A DNA stretch of 64,000 nucleotides. It comes from Nonomuraea africana (GTDB lineage: Bacteria; Actinomycetota; Actinomycetes; Streptosporangiales; Streptosporangiaceae). The DNA lies in contig NZ_JADBEF010000001.1 of assembly GCF_014873535.1 (NCBI RefSeq), forward strand, positions 6,262,001 through 6,326,000. Reading direction: 5' to 3'. A model generated the notes under the pieces. That model worked only from the letters and a program-made list of their open reading frames with translations. It did not search any database and had not been told where the DNA came from. The translations under genes were made by a program, and so were the position numbers. This document shows, one piece after another, positions 7,834-14,928 of the stretch (position 1 is its first letter; the number at the start of each line of letters is the position of its first letter).

Positions 7834-7995
7834 CTATCCCTGGAGGAGGGCCCTGCGGAGCCGGTCGTTGGCTCGCTGGACGTCACGCCGAGCGCGCTGG
7901 ACGCGCTTCAGGCGGGACACCATGCGGTACTCCTCCGCTTCCCGATGGAGGGTTTGTATTCGGTCGTTGACCAGTTCTTGGTACATAAACGGCAC
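7834..7995 (-). CDS. Small basic coiled-coil-like protein downstream of whiB7
   Basis: I chose GTG 7995 because a GGAG ribosome-binding site lies 7 nt upstream. The product is 53 aa, beginning MPFMYQELVNDR and ending in an Arg/Leu-rich amphipathic helix (RLKRVQRARRDVQRANDRL). An in-frame ATG exists at 7986. It lies 70 bp after whiB7 on the same strand and is probably on the same transcript. I do not recognise a family. It is probably real because of its ribosome-binding site, its position and the hairpin right after the stop. Confidence 0.55.
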   Translation of the reverse strand: MPFMYQELVNDRIQTLHREAEEYRMVSRLKRVQRARRDVQRANDRLRRALLQG

Positions 7996-8065
7996 TTCGA
8001 AGCTCCTACCAGTGATGATGTTCATGTGCTTGCTCGTCTTCCTGTTCGTGCGGTGGGCGTGAGGG

Positions 8066-8335
8066 TCAGGCAGCGACCGGGTGCTTGCGGGGACGCCCGC
8101 GAGGCCTCTTACGGGGAACGACGGTTCCCCTGAGGATCAGTTCGCCACCCCAGACGCCCCAGGGCTCCTCGCGCTCGAGCGCGCGGGCCAGGCAGGCCTT
8201 CTGGATCGGGCAGCCGCCGCAGAGCGTCTTGGCGAACTCGACGTCCTCGGGCGACTCGGCGAACCACAGGTCGGGATCGGTACGACAGGGGATTTCGGCT
8301 TCGTCGATCAGGTCCATGATCGTCTTGGCCCCCAT
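8066..8335 (-). CDS. whiB7: WhiB7-type iron-sulfur transcription factor
   Basis: An 89-aa Wbl protein. Cys 17, 39, 42 and 48 form the [4Fe-4S] ligand set (C-x21-C-x2-C-x5-C). The G[VI]WGG turn is at residues 60-64. The C-terminal AT-hook RGRPRK (79-84) distinguishes WhiB7/WblC from other Wbl proteins. WhiB7 works with the principal sigma factor at promoters carrying an AT-rich stretch next to the -35 box and induces intrinsic antibiotic resistance. ATG 8335 has an AAGGAG site upstream. The position next to uvrD2 and an ABC1 kinase is as in mycobacteria. Expression is probably controlled by the leader described below. Confidence 0.95.
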   Translation of the reverse strand: MGAKTIMDLIDEAEIPCRTDPDLWFAESPEDVEFAKTLCGGCPIQKACLARALEREEPWGVWGGELILRGTVVPRKRPRGRPRKHPVAA

Positions 8336-8405
8336 CTGCTTCTCCTTCTGGTTGATCTTGTTCTTGGTACCTCGTGGGTGTCTGGGGGATCACGGACAAA
8401 CAAGA

Positions 8406-8438
8406 AGGCCGCGGATCCTGTCTGCGGATCCGCGGCCT
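8406..8438 (-). terminator. Intrinsic terminator (attenuator) in the whiB7 leader
   Basis: A perfect 13-bp stem (AGGCCGCGGATCC with GGATCCGCGGCCT), 7-nt loop, is followed on the minus strand by TTCTTGTTTGT. It lies about 70 nt upstream of the whiB7 start and 18 nt downstream of the leader ORF stop. Known whiB7/wblC genes are controlled by premature termination in the leader; this has the form expected of that terminator. Confidence 0.8.
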
Positions 8439-8485
8439 GGAGGCTGATTGTGCCGGTCAGGTTATGACCGGTTCATCCCTCCAGG
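8436..8485 (-). promoter_or_regulatory. Putative antiterminator pairing in the whiB7 leader
   Basis: CCTGGAGG (minus-strand reading of 8478-8485) is complementary to CCTCCAGG (8436-8443). The latter includes the first bases of the terminator's 5' arm, so the two structures compete. Nested inside is a 7-bp hairpin, CCGGTCA/TGACCGG (8453-8471), whose distal arm contains the leader ORF stop codon. A ribosome reaching that stop would melt the nested hairpin and free the terminator arm; a ribosome stalled upstream would leave the antiterminator intact. The pairing is visible; the mechanism is inference. Confidence 0.6.
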
Positions 8486-8735
8486 GTTGCGGACCGCGCA
8501 GTCCACCCTTGGTGATCTGCTGGGTCGGCACGTCGGCGCCCGCGACATAGACGGGGGCGCCCTGGGCAGCGGCTGCTCCGAAGCCTGCGCGCAGGCGGAG
8601 TCCCGCGTGCGACGCGATCGGGCTAAGGGCAGACTTCTCCTGCCGAACCGTGGCCGGCCCATCGACGAGCCTGACCGAGTTACGGCATGCGGAAGCGAGC
8701 CACTGCGTGGCCGACATTTCAGTCAGGTTCCTCAC
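8457..8735 (-). CDS. Leader ORF (uORF) upstream of whiB7, 92 codons
   Basis: The frame from GTG 8735, behind a GGAGGTG site 7 nt upstream, runs 92 codons (begins MRNLTEMSATQWLASACRNS) to TGA at 8457-8459, inside the leader hairpin. An ATG at 8750 is also in frame. It starts about 55 nt after the predicted promoter. I see no recognisable domain. It could be an unusually long attenuator leader peptide or a small protein in its own right. The stop codon position within the competing hairpins favours a regulatory role. Confidence 0.5.
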   Translation of the reverse strand: MRNLTEMSATQWLASACRNSVRLVDGPATVRQEKSALSPIASHAGLRLRAGFGAAAAQGAPVYVAGADVPTQQITKGGLRGPQPWRDEPVIT

Positions 8736-8793
8736 CGGGCTCACCTCCATCTTTGAGATCGTCGGACAGGACCGTCCGACTCGCTTGACCATG

Positions 8794-8831
8794 ACCCTAA
8801 ACCGGGAAGCCGGGAACCGGCAACATATTTT
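8794..8831 (-). promoter_or_regulatory. WhiB7-type promoter of whiB7
   Basis: On the minus strand, an AT-rich AAAATATG abuts a -35-like TTGCCG (complement of 8818-8823). This is followed after 18 bp by TAGGGT (complement of 8794-8799), matching a TANNNT -10 element. An AT-rich stretch directly upstream of the -35 box is the known WhiB7 recognition feature, so autoregulation is likely. It begins right after the stop codon of the thioesterase gene. Confidence 0.65.
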
Positions 8832-8843
8832 CTACCTGCAGTT

Positions 8844-9716
8844 TTATGACGTGGCCACGCGGATCATGCACTCCTGAACCACGGACACCGCCAGCTCACC
8901 CGACGGGGTGAACATCTGCCCGCGGGCGAGCCCGCGCGCACCCCCCGACCAGGGCGACTCCTGAGCATAGAGCAACCAGTCGTCGGCCCTGAAGGGACGG
9001 TGGAACCACATGGCGTGGTCGAGGGAGGCACCGGTGACGTTCGAGGCGCCCCAGGCGAGACCGTGCGCGAGGAGCACCGTGTCGACGAGGGTGTAGTCGG
9101 AGGCGTAGGCGGCCAGCACCACGTGAAGGAGGCGGTCGTCGGGCAGCTCGGCGTCGTAGCGGAACCAGACGTTGGTCTCGGCCGTGCGCAGCGACGGGTC
9201 CTTGTAGGCCTCCCACGTCAGCGGGGAGACGTAACGGGCGTCGACCGGACGGGGGCGCGAGAGCCAGTCCTTCCAGTCGGAGTCGTCGCCCACCAGCTCG
9301 AGCATGCGCGACTGGAAGGTCGGCAGCGTCTCGGGGGCCACCACCTGCGGCATCACCGCGGCCTGGTGGTGGACGCCCTCCTCGAAGATGTGGAAGGAGG
9401 CCGACATCGTGAATATCGCCTTGCCGTGCTGCACGGCGACAACCCTGCGGGTGGTGAAGGACCGGCCGTCCCTGACCCGCTCGACGTTGTAGACGATCGG
9501 GATGGACGGGTCGCCGGGACGGATGAAGTAGGCGTGCAGGGAGTGCACGTCGCGTCCCTCCGGCACGGTGCGGCCCGCGGCGACGAGCGCCTGGGCGGCG
9601 ACCTGCCCGCCGAAGACCCGCTGGATGCGCTCTTCGGGGCTGCGCCCACGGAAGATGTCGAGCTCGATCTGCTCCAGGTCGAGCAGGTCGAGCAGCTCCT
9701 TGAGCGCTTCGTTCAC
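8844..9716 (-). CDS. Acyl-CoA thioesterase II (TesB family, double hotdog)
   Basis: A 290-aa two-hotdog thioesterase of typical TesB length. TesB hallmarks include FGGQVAAQAL in the first hotdog, the catalytic Asp in AASYASDYTL-like context (AAYASDYTLVD), the SLDHAMWFHRPF block, and the terminal GQMFTPSGELAVSVVQE with the active-site Gln. It hydrolyses acyl-CoA to free acid and CoA, probably in the cytoplasm. The start is GTG 9716 with an AGGGGAC ribosome-binding site. It lies directly upstream of the whiB7 promoter, so read-through into whiB7 is possible but a dedicated promoter exists. Confidence 0.92.
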   Translation of the reverse strand: MNEALKELLDLLDLEQIELDIFRGRSPEERIQRVFGGQVAAQALVAAGRTVPEGRDVHSLHAYFIRPGDPSIPIVYNVERVRDGRSFTTRRVVAVQHGKAIFTMSASFHIFEEGVHHQAAVMPQVVAPETLPTFQSRMLELVGDDSDWKDWLSRPRPVDARYVSPLTWEAYKDPSLRTAETNVWFRYDAELPDDRLLHVVLAAYASDYTLVDTVLLAHGLAWGASNVTGASLDHAMWFHRPFRADDWLLYAQESPWSGGARGLARGQMFTPSGELAVSVVQECMIRVATS

Positions 9717-9937
9717 GGTGGTCCCCTTCTACGGCGAAAGCCATCCAAACCTAGTGTGACGGGCCCGGTGCCCGAACCATCACCGGGGCGGGAGTTCCGT
9801 TCGTCTCACTTTCCGCCGCGGCCCGGCTTGCGGAAGGCTCCGATTTAGCGTGGGTGCGCGCCGACACCGGGCGGCTCGGGCGTCTGGGCGCAGGCCCACC
9901 CGGGGGGCTCGGGTGTCTGTGGGTGCGGGTTGTTTCT

Positions 9938-10184
9938 GGCCTTACGGCAAGCCCCACCCAGCGCCACCCCCGGCACGTGGCCGGCCCCTGTCCAGGGATA
10001 CGCCTCACCGGGAGCGCGTGGCGGCCCGCCGTTACGGACCCACCCGGACGCGGAGGTGGCGGGCCCGCCACCCCGCGAGTAAGGCGTTCCCGTCTGCGGC
10101 CTGGGCCGAAGTCCTGCTGGAGGAGCGCATTCGGGGGACGGGACCACGCGCTCGCGGAGGCGCCAGACCGGCTTGCCGTACGGG
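9938..10184. repeat. Right arm of the inverted repeat around the whiB7 segment
   Basis: 9938-10041 is the inverse of 7324-7430, and 10153-10184 is the inverse of 6823-6854. Between them, 10104-10122 (GGCCGAAGTCCTGCTGGAG) recurs inverted at 31223-31241. The stretch 9717-10386 contains no supported gene; plus-strand and minus-strand open frames through it are low-complexity products of the repeats. Confidence 0.6.
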
Positions 10185-10222
10185 AAGACGGACGGAAGCG
10201 ACCGGGACCACGCCGGCCCGGA

Positions 10223-10360
10223 GCGCGGGAGAACAAAAGGACCCGGGAGCCTCCGCACACTGCGCGGGAGAACAGAAAGACCCGGGAGCCTCCGCACACT
10301 GCGCGGGAGAACAGAAAGACCCGAGACCCTCCGCACACTGCGCCGGAACGAAAGGAACCG
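10223..10360. repeat. 39-bp tandem repeat (three full copies plus partial)
   Basis: Units start at 10223, 10262, 10301 and 10340 (exact 39-bp period), each beginning GCGCGGGAGAACA and ending CTCCGCACACT. The array ends about 27 bp before the uvrD2 stop codon on the opposite strand, so it would lie in the uvrD2 3' untranslated region. The layout resembles a minisatellite. There are no unique spacers, so it is not a CRISPR array. Confidence 0.75.
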
Positions 10361-10386
10361 GGAGAGATCATCCGGGGGCGGGCGAG

Positions 10387-12435
10387 TCAGTGGGTGCGGC
10401 AGAGGGTGAGGACGGCGGGGCCGTAGCGGTCGAGTTTGACCTTGCCGATGCCCGCGATGGACAGCAGCTCCTGTTCGCTCTGCGGCGCGCGCTCCGCGAT
10501 CGCCTGCAACGTCACATCCGTGAACACCACGTAAGGCGGTACCTTCGCCTCCTTCGCCGTGGCCGTCCGCCAGGCCTTCAACGCCTCCAGCAGCGCCTCG
10601 TCGTACTCCGAGGGGCAGGTCGAGCAGCGGCCGAGCTTCTGTTCCGCCGCCGCGGCCAGTGTCTTCCCGCACACCCTGCAGTGGACCGGCGCCGCGACGG
10701 AACGGCGGGAGGCCGCGCCCGATCCCCCAGGCGACGCGGCCGACCTGGCGGGGCGGCCCGTGAGGCCGTCCAGGAAGCGGGAGGGGCGGCGGCCCTTGCG
10801 CCCGCCCGGCGCGCGCGCCAGCGCCCACGAGAGGCCGAGGTGCTCCCTCGCGCGGGTGATGCCCACGTAGAGCAGCCGGCGCTCCTCCTCGATCTGCTCG
10901 GGCGTCTCGGCGTAGATGATCGGCATCATGCCGTCGGTGAGTCCGACGAGGAAGACGGCGTCCCACTCCAGGCCCTTGGCGGCGTGGAGCGAGGCGAGCG
11001 TGACGCCCTCGACGGGAGGGGCGTGCTGCTCGCTGGCGCGGCGCTCCAGCTCGACGACGAACGCGGGCAGGTCGGCTCCTTCGGCCGCCATGTCCTCGGC
11101 GAGGTCGGCCAGCGCCCTGAGCGACTCCCACGTCTCGCGGGCCTTGCCGCCGCCGGGGGGAACGGGGGTGAGGCCGATGCCGCCGAGGATGCCGTGGACC
11201 TCCTGCGCGAGAGGTTCGCCCGAGGCGGAGCGGGCCGCGCCGCGGAGCAGGACGACCGCGCGCCGTACTTCGGGGCGTTCGAAGAAGCGCTCGGCGCCGC
11301 GCACCAGGTAGGGGATCTCGGCCTTGGCGAGGGCCTCCTCGTAGGCCTCCGACTGGGCGTTCACCCTGAACAGGACGGCGATCTCGCGAGTGGCGACGCC
11401 CTTGTCCATGAGCTTCCTGATCGCGCGGGCGACTCCGGCGGCCTCGGCGGGCTCGTCGTCGTACTCGGCGAAGACGGGCGCTGGGCCCTCGGGACGCTGG
11501 GCGACGAGCTCGAGGCGGTGCGGGCTCTTCCCCTTGGCGATCACGAGGTTGGCCAGGCTGACGACCTCGGGGGTGGAGCGGTAGTCGCGGACCAGCTTGA
11601 TCACCGAGGCGTTCGGGTGCTCGACGGAGAACCCGGTGAGGTAGCGGGGCGTGGCGCCGGTGAAGGAGTAGATGGTCTGGTTGGGGTCGCCGACCACGCA
11701 CACGTCGTCGCGCCCGCCGAGCCAGGTGTCGAGCAGCAGCTTCTGCAGCGGGTTGACGTCCTGGTACTCGTCCACGACGAAGTAGCGGTACTGCTGGCGG
11801 ATCTGCGCGGCCACGTCGGGGTGCTCGGTCATCACGGCGGCGGTCAGCTCGAGGATGGTCTCGAAGTCGACCAGGTGCCGGTCGCGGCGCAGCTGTTCGT
11901 AGGCCTCGTAGAGGCGGGCGATCTCCTCGGCCGGCGCGGGCGGCGTGCGGTGGGCCTTGGCGGCGGCCGCGATGTAGTCCTCGTGGCCGATCTGGGTGAC
12001 CTTGGCCCACTCGATCTCGGCGGCGATGTCGCGCAGCTCGGACCGGTCGGGGCTCTTCCTGATCAGGCGGCAGGCCTCGACCAGCAGCGGCAGCTTCGAC
12101 TCGATCACCGAGGGGGCCGATCCGCCGATCACCTTGGGCCAGAAGTAGGTGAGCTGGCGCAGCGCGGCGGCGTGGAAGGTGCGCGCCTGGACGCCGGGTG
12201 TGCCGAGCTGGCGCAGCCGCTGCCGCAGTTCGCCCGCCGCCCGTGTGGTGAAAGTCACCGCGAGCACGCCCTGGGCGTCGACCACGCCCGAGCGGACGGC
12301 GTGGGCGATGCGGTGGGTGATCGCTCTGGTCTTGCCGGTGCCCGCGCCGGCCAGCACGCAGACCGGACCGCGCACGGCCTCGGCCACCGCGCGCTGCTCG
12401 GGATCGAGCCCGTCCAGAACGTCATCGCCAGTCAT
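10387..12435 (-). CDS. uvrD2: UvrD2-type superfamily 1 helicase with tetracysteine and HRDC domains
   Basis: A 682-aa SF1 helicase. The Walker A GAGTGKT is near residue 35; Walker B VVDEYQD, GDPNQTIYSF and the motif VI region VGITRAR are also present. After the motor come four cysteines (CRVC and CSTC) and a C-terminal HRDC-like helical domain ending GIGKVKLDRYG. This tetracysteine plus HRDC tail is the hallmark of mycobacterial UvrD2, a 3'-5' DNA unwinding enzyme in repair. I chose ATG 12435 (MTGDDVLDG); upstream codons in frame lack a ribosome-binding site. It shares a divergent promoter region with the secreted esterase gene. Confidence 0.93.
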   Translation of the reverse strand: MTGDDVLDGLDPEQRAVAEAVRGPVCVLAGAGTGKTRAITHRIAHAVRSGVVDAQGVLAVTFTTRAAGELRQRLRQLGTPGVQARTFHAAALRQLTYFWPKVIGGSAPSVIESKLPLLVEACRLIRKSPDRSELRDIAAEIEWAKVTQIGHEDYIAAAAKAHRTPPAPAEEIARLYEAYEQLRRDRHLVDFETILELTAAVMTEHPDVAAQIRQQYRYFVVDEYQDVNPLQKLLLDTWLGGRDDVCVVGDPNQTIYSFTGATPRYLTGFSVEHPNASVIKLVRDYRSTPEVVSLANLVIAKGKSPHRLELVAQRPEGPAPVFAEYDDEPAEAAGVARAIRKLMDKGVATREIAVLFRVNAQSEAYEEALAKAEIPYLVRGAERFFERPEVRRAVVLLRGAARSASGEPLAQEVHGILGGIGLTPVPPGGGKARETWESLRALADLAEDMAAEGADLPAFVVELERRASEQHAPPVEGVTLASLHAAKGLEWDAVFLVGLTDGMMPIIYAETPEQIEEERRLLYVGITRAREHLGLSWALARAPGGRKGRRPSRFLDGLTGRPARSAASPGGSGAASRRSVAAPVHCRVCGKTLAAAAEQKLGRCSTCPSEYDEALLEALKAWRTATAKEAKVPPYVVFTDVTLQAIAERAPQSEQELLSIAGIGKVKLDRYGPAVLTLCRTH

Positions 12436-12584
12436 CACATCAACATCCTCGCAGCAGGTGGCGGGGGGCAGGTCCATTCTGGCAACATGCCGCCGTCACC
12501 TGTTTCATCATCGCTGAGATGCGAAAAGTAGGTCATTTCCCTCACAATGGGGCCCGACCGAAACGTGGGGGGAAAGGAAGGCCC

Positions 12585-13463
12585 GTGCGAGCTGCGGTAA
12601 TAGCGGGTGTTCTCGCTGCCGTCTCGTTGATTCCGGGTACGGCCCATGCGGCCAAGGACCCGACGCCCTCCTATGGCGACGCGCTGGGCAACACCGCGGT
12701 AGAGACTGTGTCCTACGGTCCGGGCCGCAGCCAGGCGATGGACGTGTGGTGGACGCCCGACTACAGCAAGCACCCCGCCGTCTTCCTCATCCATGGCGGC
12801 TGGTGGTCCAGCGGCGACAAGAAGTACATGACCGAGATCACCCGCAGCTACGTCGAGCTCGGCTACACGGTCTTCAACCTCAACTACCGCCTGTCGGGTG
12901 AGGCGGCCTGGCCCGCGCAGCGCACGGACGCCTTCGACGCCATCGCCACCGCCCGCAGGCACGCCGACCGCTGGAACTTCGACCCCAACAACTACGTGGT
13001 CGTCGGCTTCTCCGCGGGCGGGCACATCGCGGCCGCGGTCGGCACGTACGGCGACGGCGCGCTGCCGGGGCTCAAGGGCGTCGTCGGCGTCTCCCCGGTG
13101 ATCTCACCGCTGCGCGCCTACACCGACGGGGCGACCTCCACCGACCCCAACCGCGTCAAGCTGCGCGACGCCGCGATCAAGCTGGCCGGTGGCTGCGAGC
13201 CCAAGGGCAAGTGCTCGCGCGTGTGGGCGAGCATGGAGGTGCCGTGGCACGCCAGCAAGAAGGACGCCCCGATGCTGACCGTGCATTCCGACGACGAGTT
13301 CGTGCCCGCGTCGCAGAGCCTGCTGCTGAAGGACATGCTGGGGCAGGTCGGGGTGAAGATGACGGTCTTCACCGAGCCCGGCATCTCGCACAGCGCCCCG
13401 CTGTACCGGCAGTTCGGGGTGGCCGAGCGGGTGCAGAAGTGGATCCAGGAACAGCTGTCCTGA
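12585..13463 (+). CDS. Secreted alpha/beta hydrolase (esterase/lipase)
   Basis: The start is GTG 12585 behind a GGGGGGAAAGGAAGG ribosome-binding site, giving 292 aa. A Sec signal peptide occupies residues 1-22 (hydrophobic core, GTAHA cleavage site). The alpha/beta hydrolase features are HGGWW (oxyanion hole), the nucleophile elbow GFSAGGH, an Asp in HSDDEF and the terminal His in ISHSAP. This HGGxx plus GxSxG layout matches BD-FAE/carboxylesterase-type enzymes acting on small acyl esters outside the cell. It ends 71 bp before the mycoredoxin gene. Confidence 0.85.
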   Translation: MRAAVIAGVLAAVSLIPGTAHAAKDPTPSYGDALGNTAVETVSYGPGRSQAMDVWWTPDYSKHPAVFLIHGGWWSSGDKKYMTEITRSYVELGYTVFNLNYRLSGEAAWPAQRTDAFDAIATARRHADRWNFDPNNYVVVGFSAGGHIAAAVGTYGDGALPGLKGVVGVSPVISPLRAYTDGATSTDPNRVKLRDAAIKLAGGCEPKGKCSRVWASMEVPWHASKKDAPMLTVHSDDEFVPASQSLLLKDMLGQVGVKMTVFTEPGISHSAPLYRQFGVAERVQKWIQEQLS

Positions 13464-13534
13464 GGGCGGGATTACCGGAGCGGGCGCCGTTGTTGCACCG
13501 TCCGGCCCTCTGCTGATACCGGAAGGATTCTCAT

Positions 13535-13777
13535 ATGGCGCTCACCGTCTACTCCACCACCTGGTGCGGGCCCTGCAAGCGACTCAAGAGCCAGCTCACT
13601 CGCGAGGGCATCGCGTACAACGAGGTCGACATCGAGCGGAACCCCGCGGCCGCGGACTTCGTGATGAGCGTCAACAACGGGAACCAGACGGTGCCCACCG
13701 TGGTCTTCCCCGACGGCACCGCCGTGACCAACCCGTCGGTGCTGGAGGTCAAGGCGCGCCTCGCGGCCGGCGTCTGA
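13535..13777 (+). CDS. Mycoredoxin/glutaredoxin-like protein
   Basis: An 80-aa glutaredoxin-fold protein. The active-site motif is WCGPC at residues 10-14, and cis-proline TVPTVVF follows at about 51-57. It corresponds by position to Rv3198A (mycoredoxin-1), which reduces mycothiol mixed disulfides. Mycoredoxins usually have a CxYC-type site; CGPC is thioredoxin-like, so the substrate spectrum could differ. ATG 13535 has a GGAAGG ribosome-binding site. A terminator follows the stop by 11 bp. Confidence 0.88.
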   Translation: MALTVYSTTWCGPCKRLKSQLTREGIAYNEVDIERNPAAADFVMSVNNGNQTVPTVVFPDGTAVTNPSVLEVKARLAAGV

Positions 13778-13788
13778 CCTGACGACAC

Positions 13789-13812
13789 AGGACCCCTCTC
13801 CGGAGGGGTCCT
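13789..13812 (+). terminator. Rho-independent terminator after mycoredoxin gene
   Basis: A 10-bp perfect stem (AGGACCCCTC/GAGGGGTCCT) with a 4-nt loop is followed by TT. It separates the mycoredoxin gene from the convergent nudC. Confidence 0.8.
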
Positions 13813-13852
13813 TTCGCTGCCCGGTGAGTGGCGGGGCTCGACTGGAGTCCGT

Positions 13853-14827
13853 CTACCAGTCGCCGGTGAGGTGGTCGCCGTACCAGGTCTCGATCAGGCG
13901 GCGGGCGATGGAGACGGGGGGCGGCAGCCGTACCTCGCCGCTGTTGAGAGCGGCCAGCAGCTCGGCGCGGGTGAACCAGCGGGCCTCGGCGATCTCCTCG
14001 GGATCGCGGGTGATCTCGGTGGAGGTCGCCTGGGCGAAGAAGCCGAGCATGAGGCTGCGGGGAAAGGGCCATGGCTGGCTGCCGAGGTAGCGGGGGTTGA
14101 TGACGTTCACGCCCACCTCCTCGGCCACCTCGCGGATCACGGCGTGCTCCAGCGACTCCCCCGGCTCCACGAACCCGGCGAGGATCGACAGCCGTCCCTC
14201 GGGCCACTGGGGGCCTCTGGCGAGCAGGCAGCGGTCGCGCTCGTCGCGCACCAGCATGATCACCGCGGGGTCCACCCGGGGGAAGTGCTGGCTGCCGTCC
14301 TTGGGGCAGACGCGGATGTGGCCGCCCGCCTCAACGTTCGTACGGCTGCCGCAGCGCGGGCAGTACTCGTGCGTGGTGTGCCACGCCTCCAGCGCCACGG
14401 CGTAGACGAGCAGGCCCGCGTCGCGGTCGCCGAGGAGCGCGCCCACCTGGCGCAGCCCCGCGGGGAACGGCTCGCCCTCGGGGGTGTCGCGCAGGCCGAG
14501 CGGCGCGACGACCCTGCCGTTGACGTCGCCGCCCGAGAAGCCCGGCAGCGGTGCGGAGACCGCGAAATAGGCGACGCCGTTCTCGACGCCGAGCAGGTAG
14601 CGCTCGCCCTCGGGGGCGTCGGCGGTGGTGAACAGGACCGCGTCGACCTGCTCGCCCGTGCGCCTGACCAGCGTGTGGCCCTCGTGGACGAGCAGGACCC
14701 TGCTCGTGGGATCCGTCCATGCGCGGGCCAGCCATCCGGTGTCGCCACGCAGCAGAGCCGATCTGTCGATCGTGCCTCGTGCCAGGAGCAGGGGGCCCAG
14801 AAGCTGCTCTTCTGCCGTCGACTCCAC
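13853..14827 (-). CDS. nudC: NAD(H)/NAD-RNA pyrophosphatase NudC
   Basis: A 324-aa NudC-family NUDIX hydrolase. It has an N-terminal NudC domain, a zinc-binding segment (CPRC plus a downstream RVCPKDG), the NUDIX box GFVEPGESLEHAVIREVAEE and the NudC-specific SQPWPFPRSLM motif that marks NADH specificity. It cleaves NAD(H) to NMN(H) and AMP, and family members decap NAD-RNA. The fourth zinc ligand is Asp/Gly (CPKDG) rather than Cys, as I recall for actinobacterial versions. It is the Rv3199c counterpart in the conserved order and is convergent with the mycoredoxin gene. Confidence 0.93.
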   Translation of the reverse strand: MESTAEEQLLGPLLLARGTIDRSALLRGDTGWLARAWTDPTSRVLLVHEGHTLVRRTGEQVDAVLFTTADAPEGERYLLGVENGVAYFAVSAPLPGFSGGDVNGRVVAPLGLRDTPEGEPFPAGLRQVGALLGDRDAGLLVYAVALEAWHTTHEYCPRCGSRTNVEAGGHIRVCPKDGSQHFPRVDPAVIMLVRDERDRCLLARGPQWPEGRLSILAGFVEPGESLEHAVIREVAEEVGVNVINPRYLGSQPWPFPRSLMLGFFAQATSTEITRDPEEIAEARWFTRAELLAALNSGEVRLPPPVSIARRLIETWYGDHLTGDW

Positions 14828-14890
14828 GCGCCACTTCCTCCCCGAAGACCGATGTCATCTTATGACGATCGTTTAGCTCGAACGAGACGC

Positions 14891-14922
14891 CGGGACCCCT
14901 GGCGGGTGAACGCCAAAGGTCC
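14891..14922 (-). terminator. Hairpin after the sortase operon
   Basis: GGGACC pairs with GGTCCC, and GGCG with CGCC inside, with a 3-nt symmetric internal loop and GGTGAA apex. It lies just downstream of the sortase stop codon on the minus strand. There is no U-tract. Confidence 0.45.
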
Positions 14923-14928
14923 CCATGG

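Noticed and set aside
10223..10360. Possible CRISPR array
   Set aside because: The repeats are directly adjacent with no unique spacers, and no cas genes are in the window. The RecB/Cas4-like nuclease at 58 kb is stand-alone.
9850..12531. Very long plus-strand open frame antisense to uvrD2
   Set aside because: It is the GC-rich shadow of uvrD2 and of the repeat region, with no domain, ribosome-binding site or plausible codon pattern. Similar antisense frames over adnAB, the siderophore genes and the glycerophosphotransferase were rejected for the same reason.
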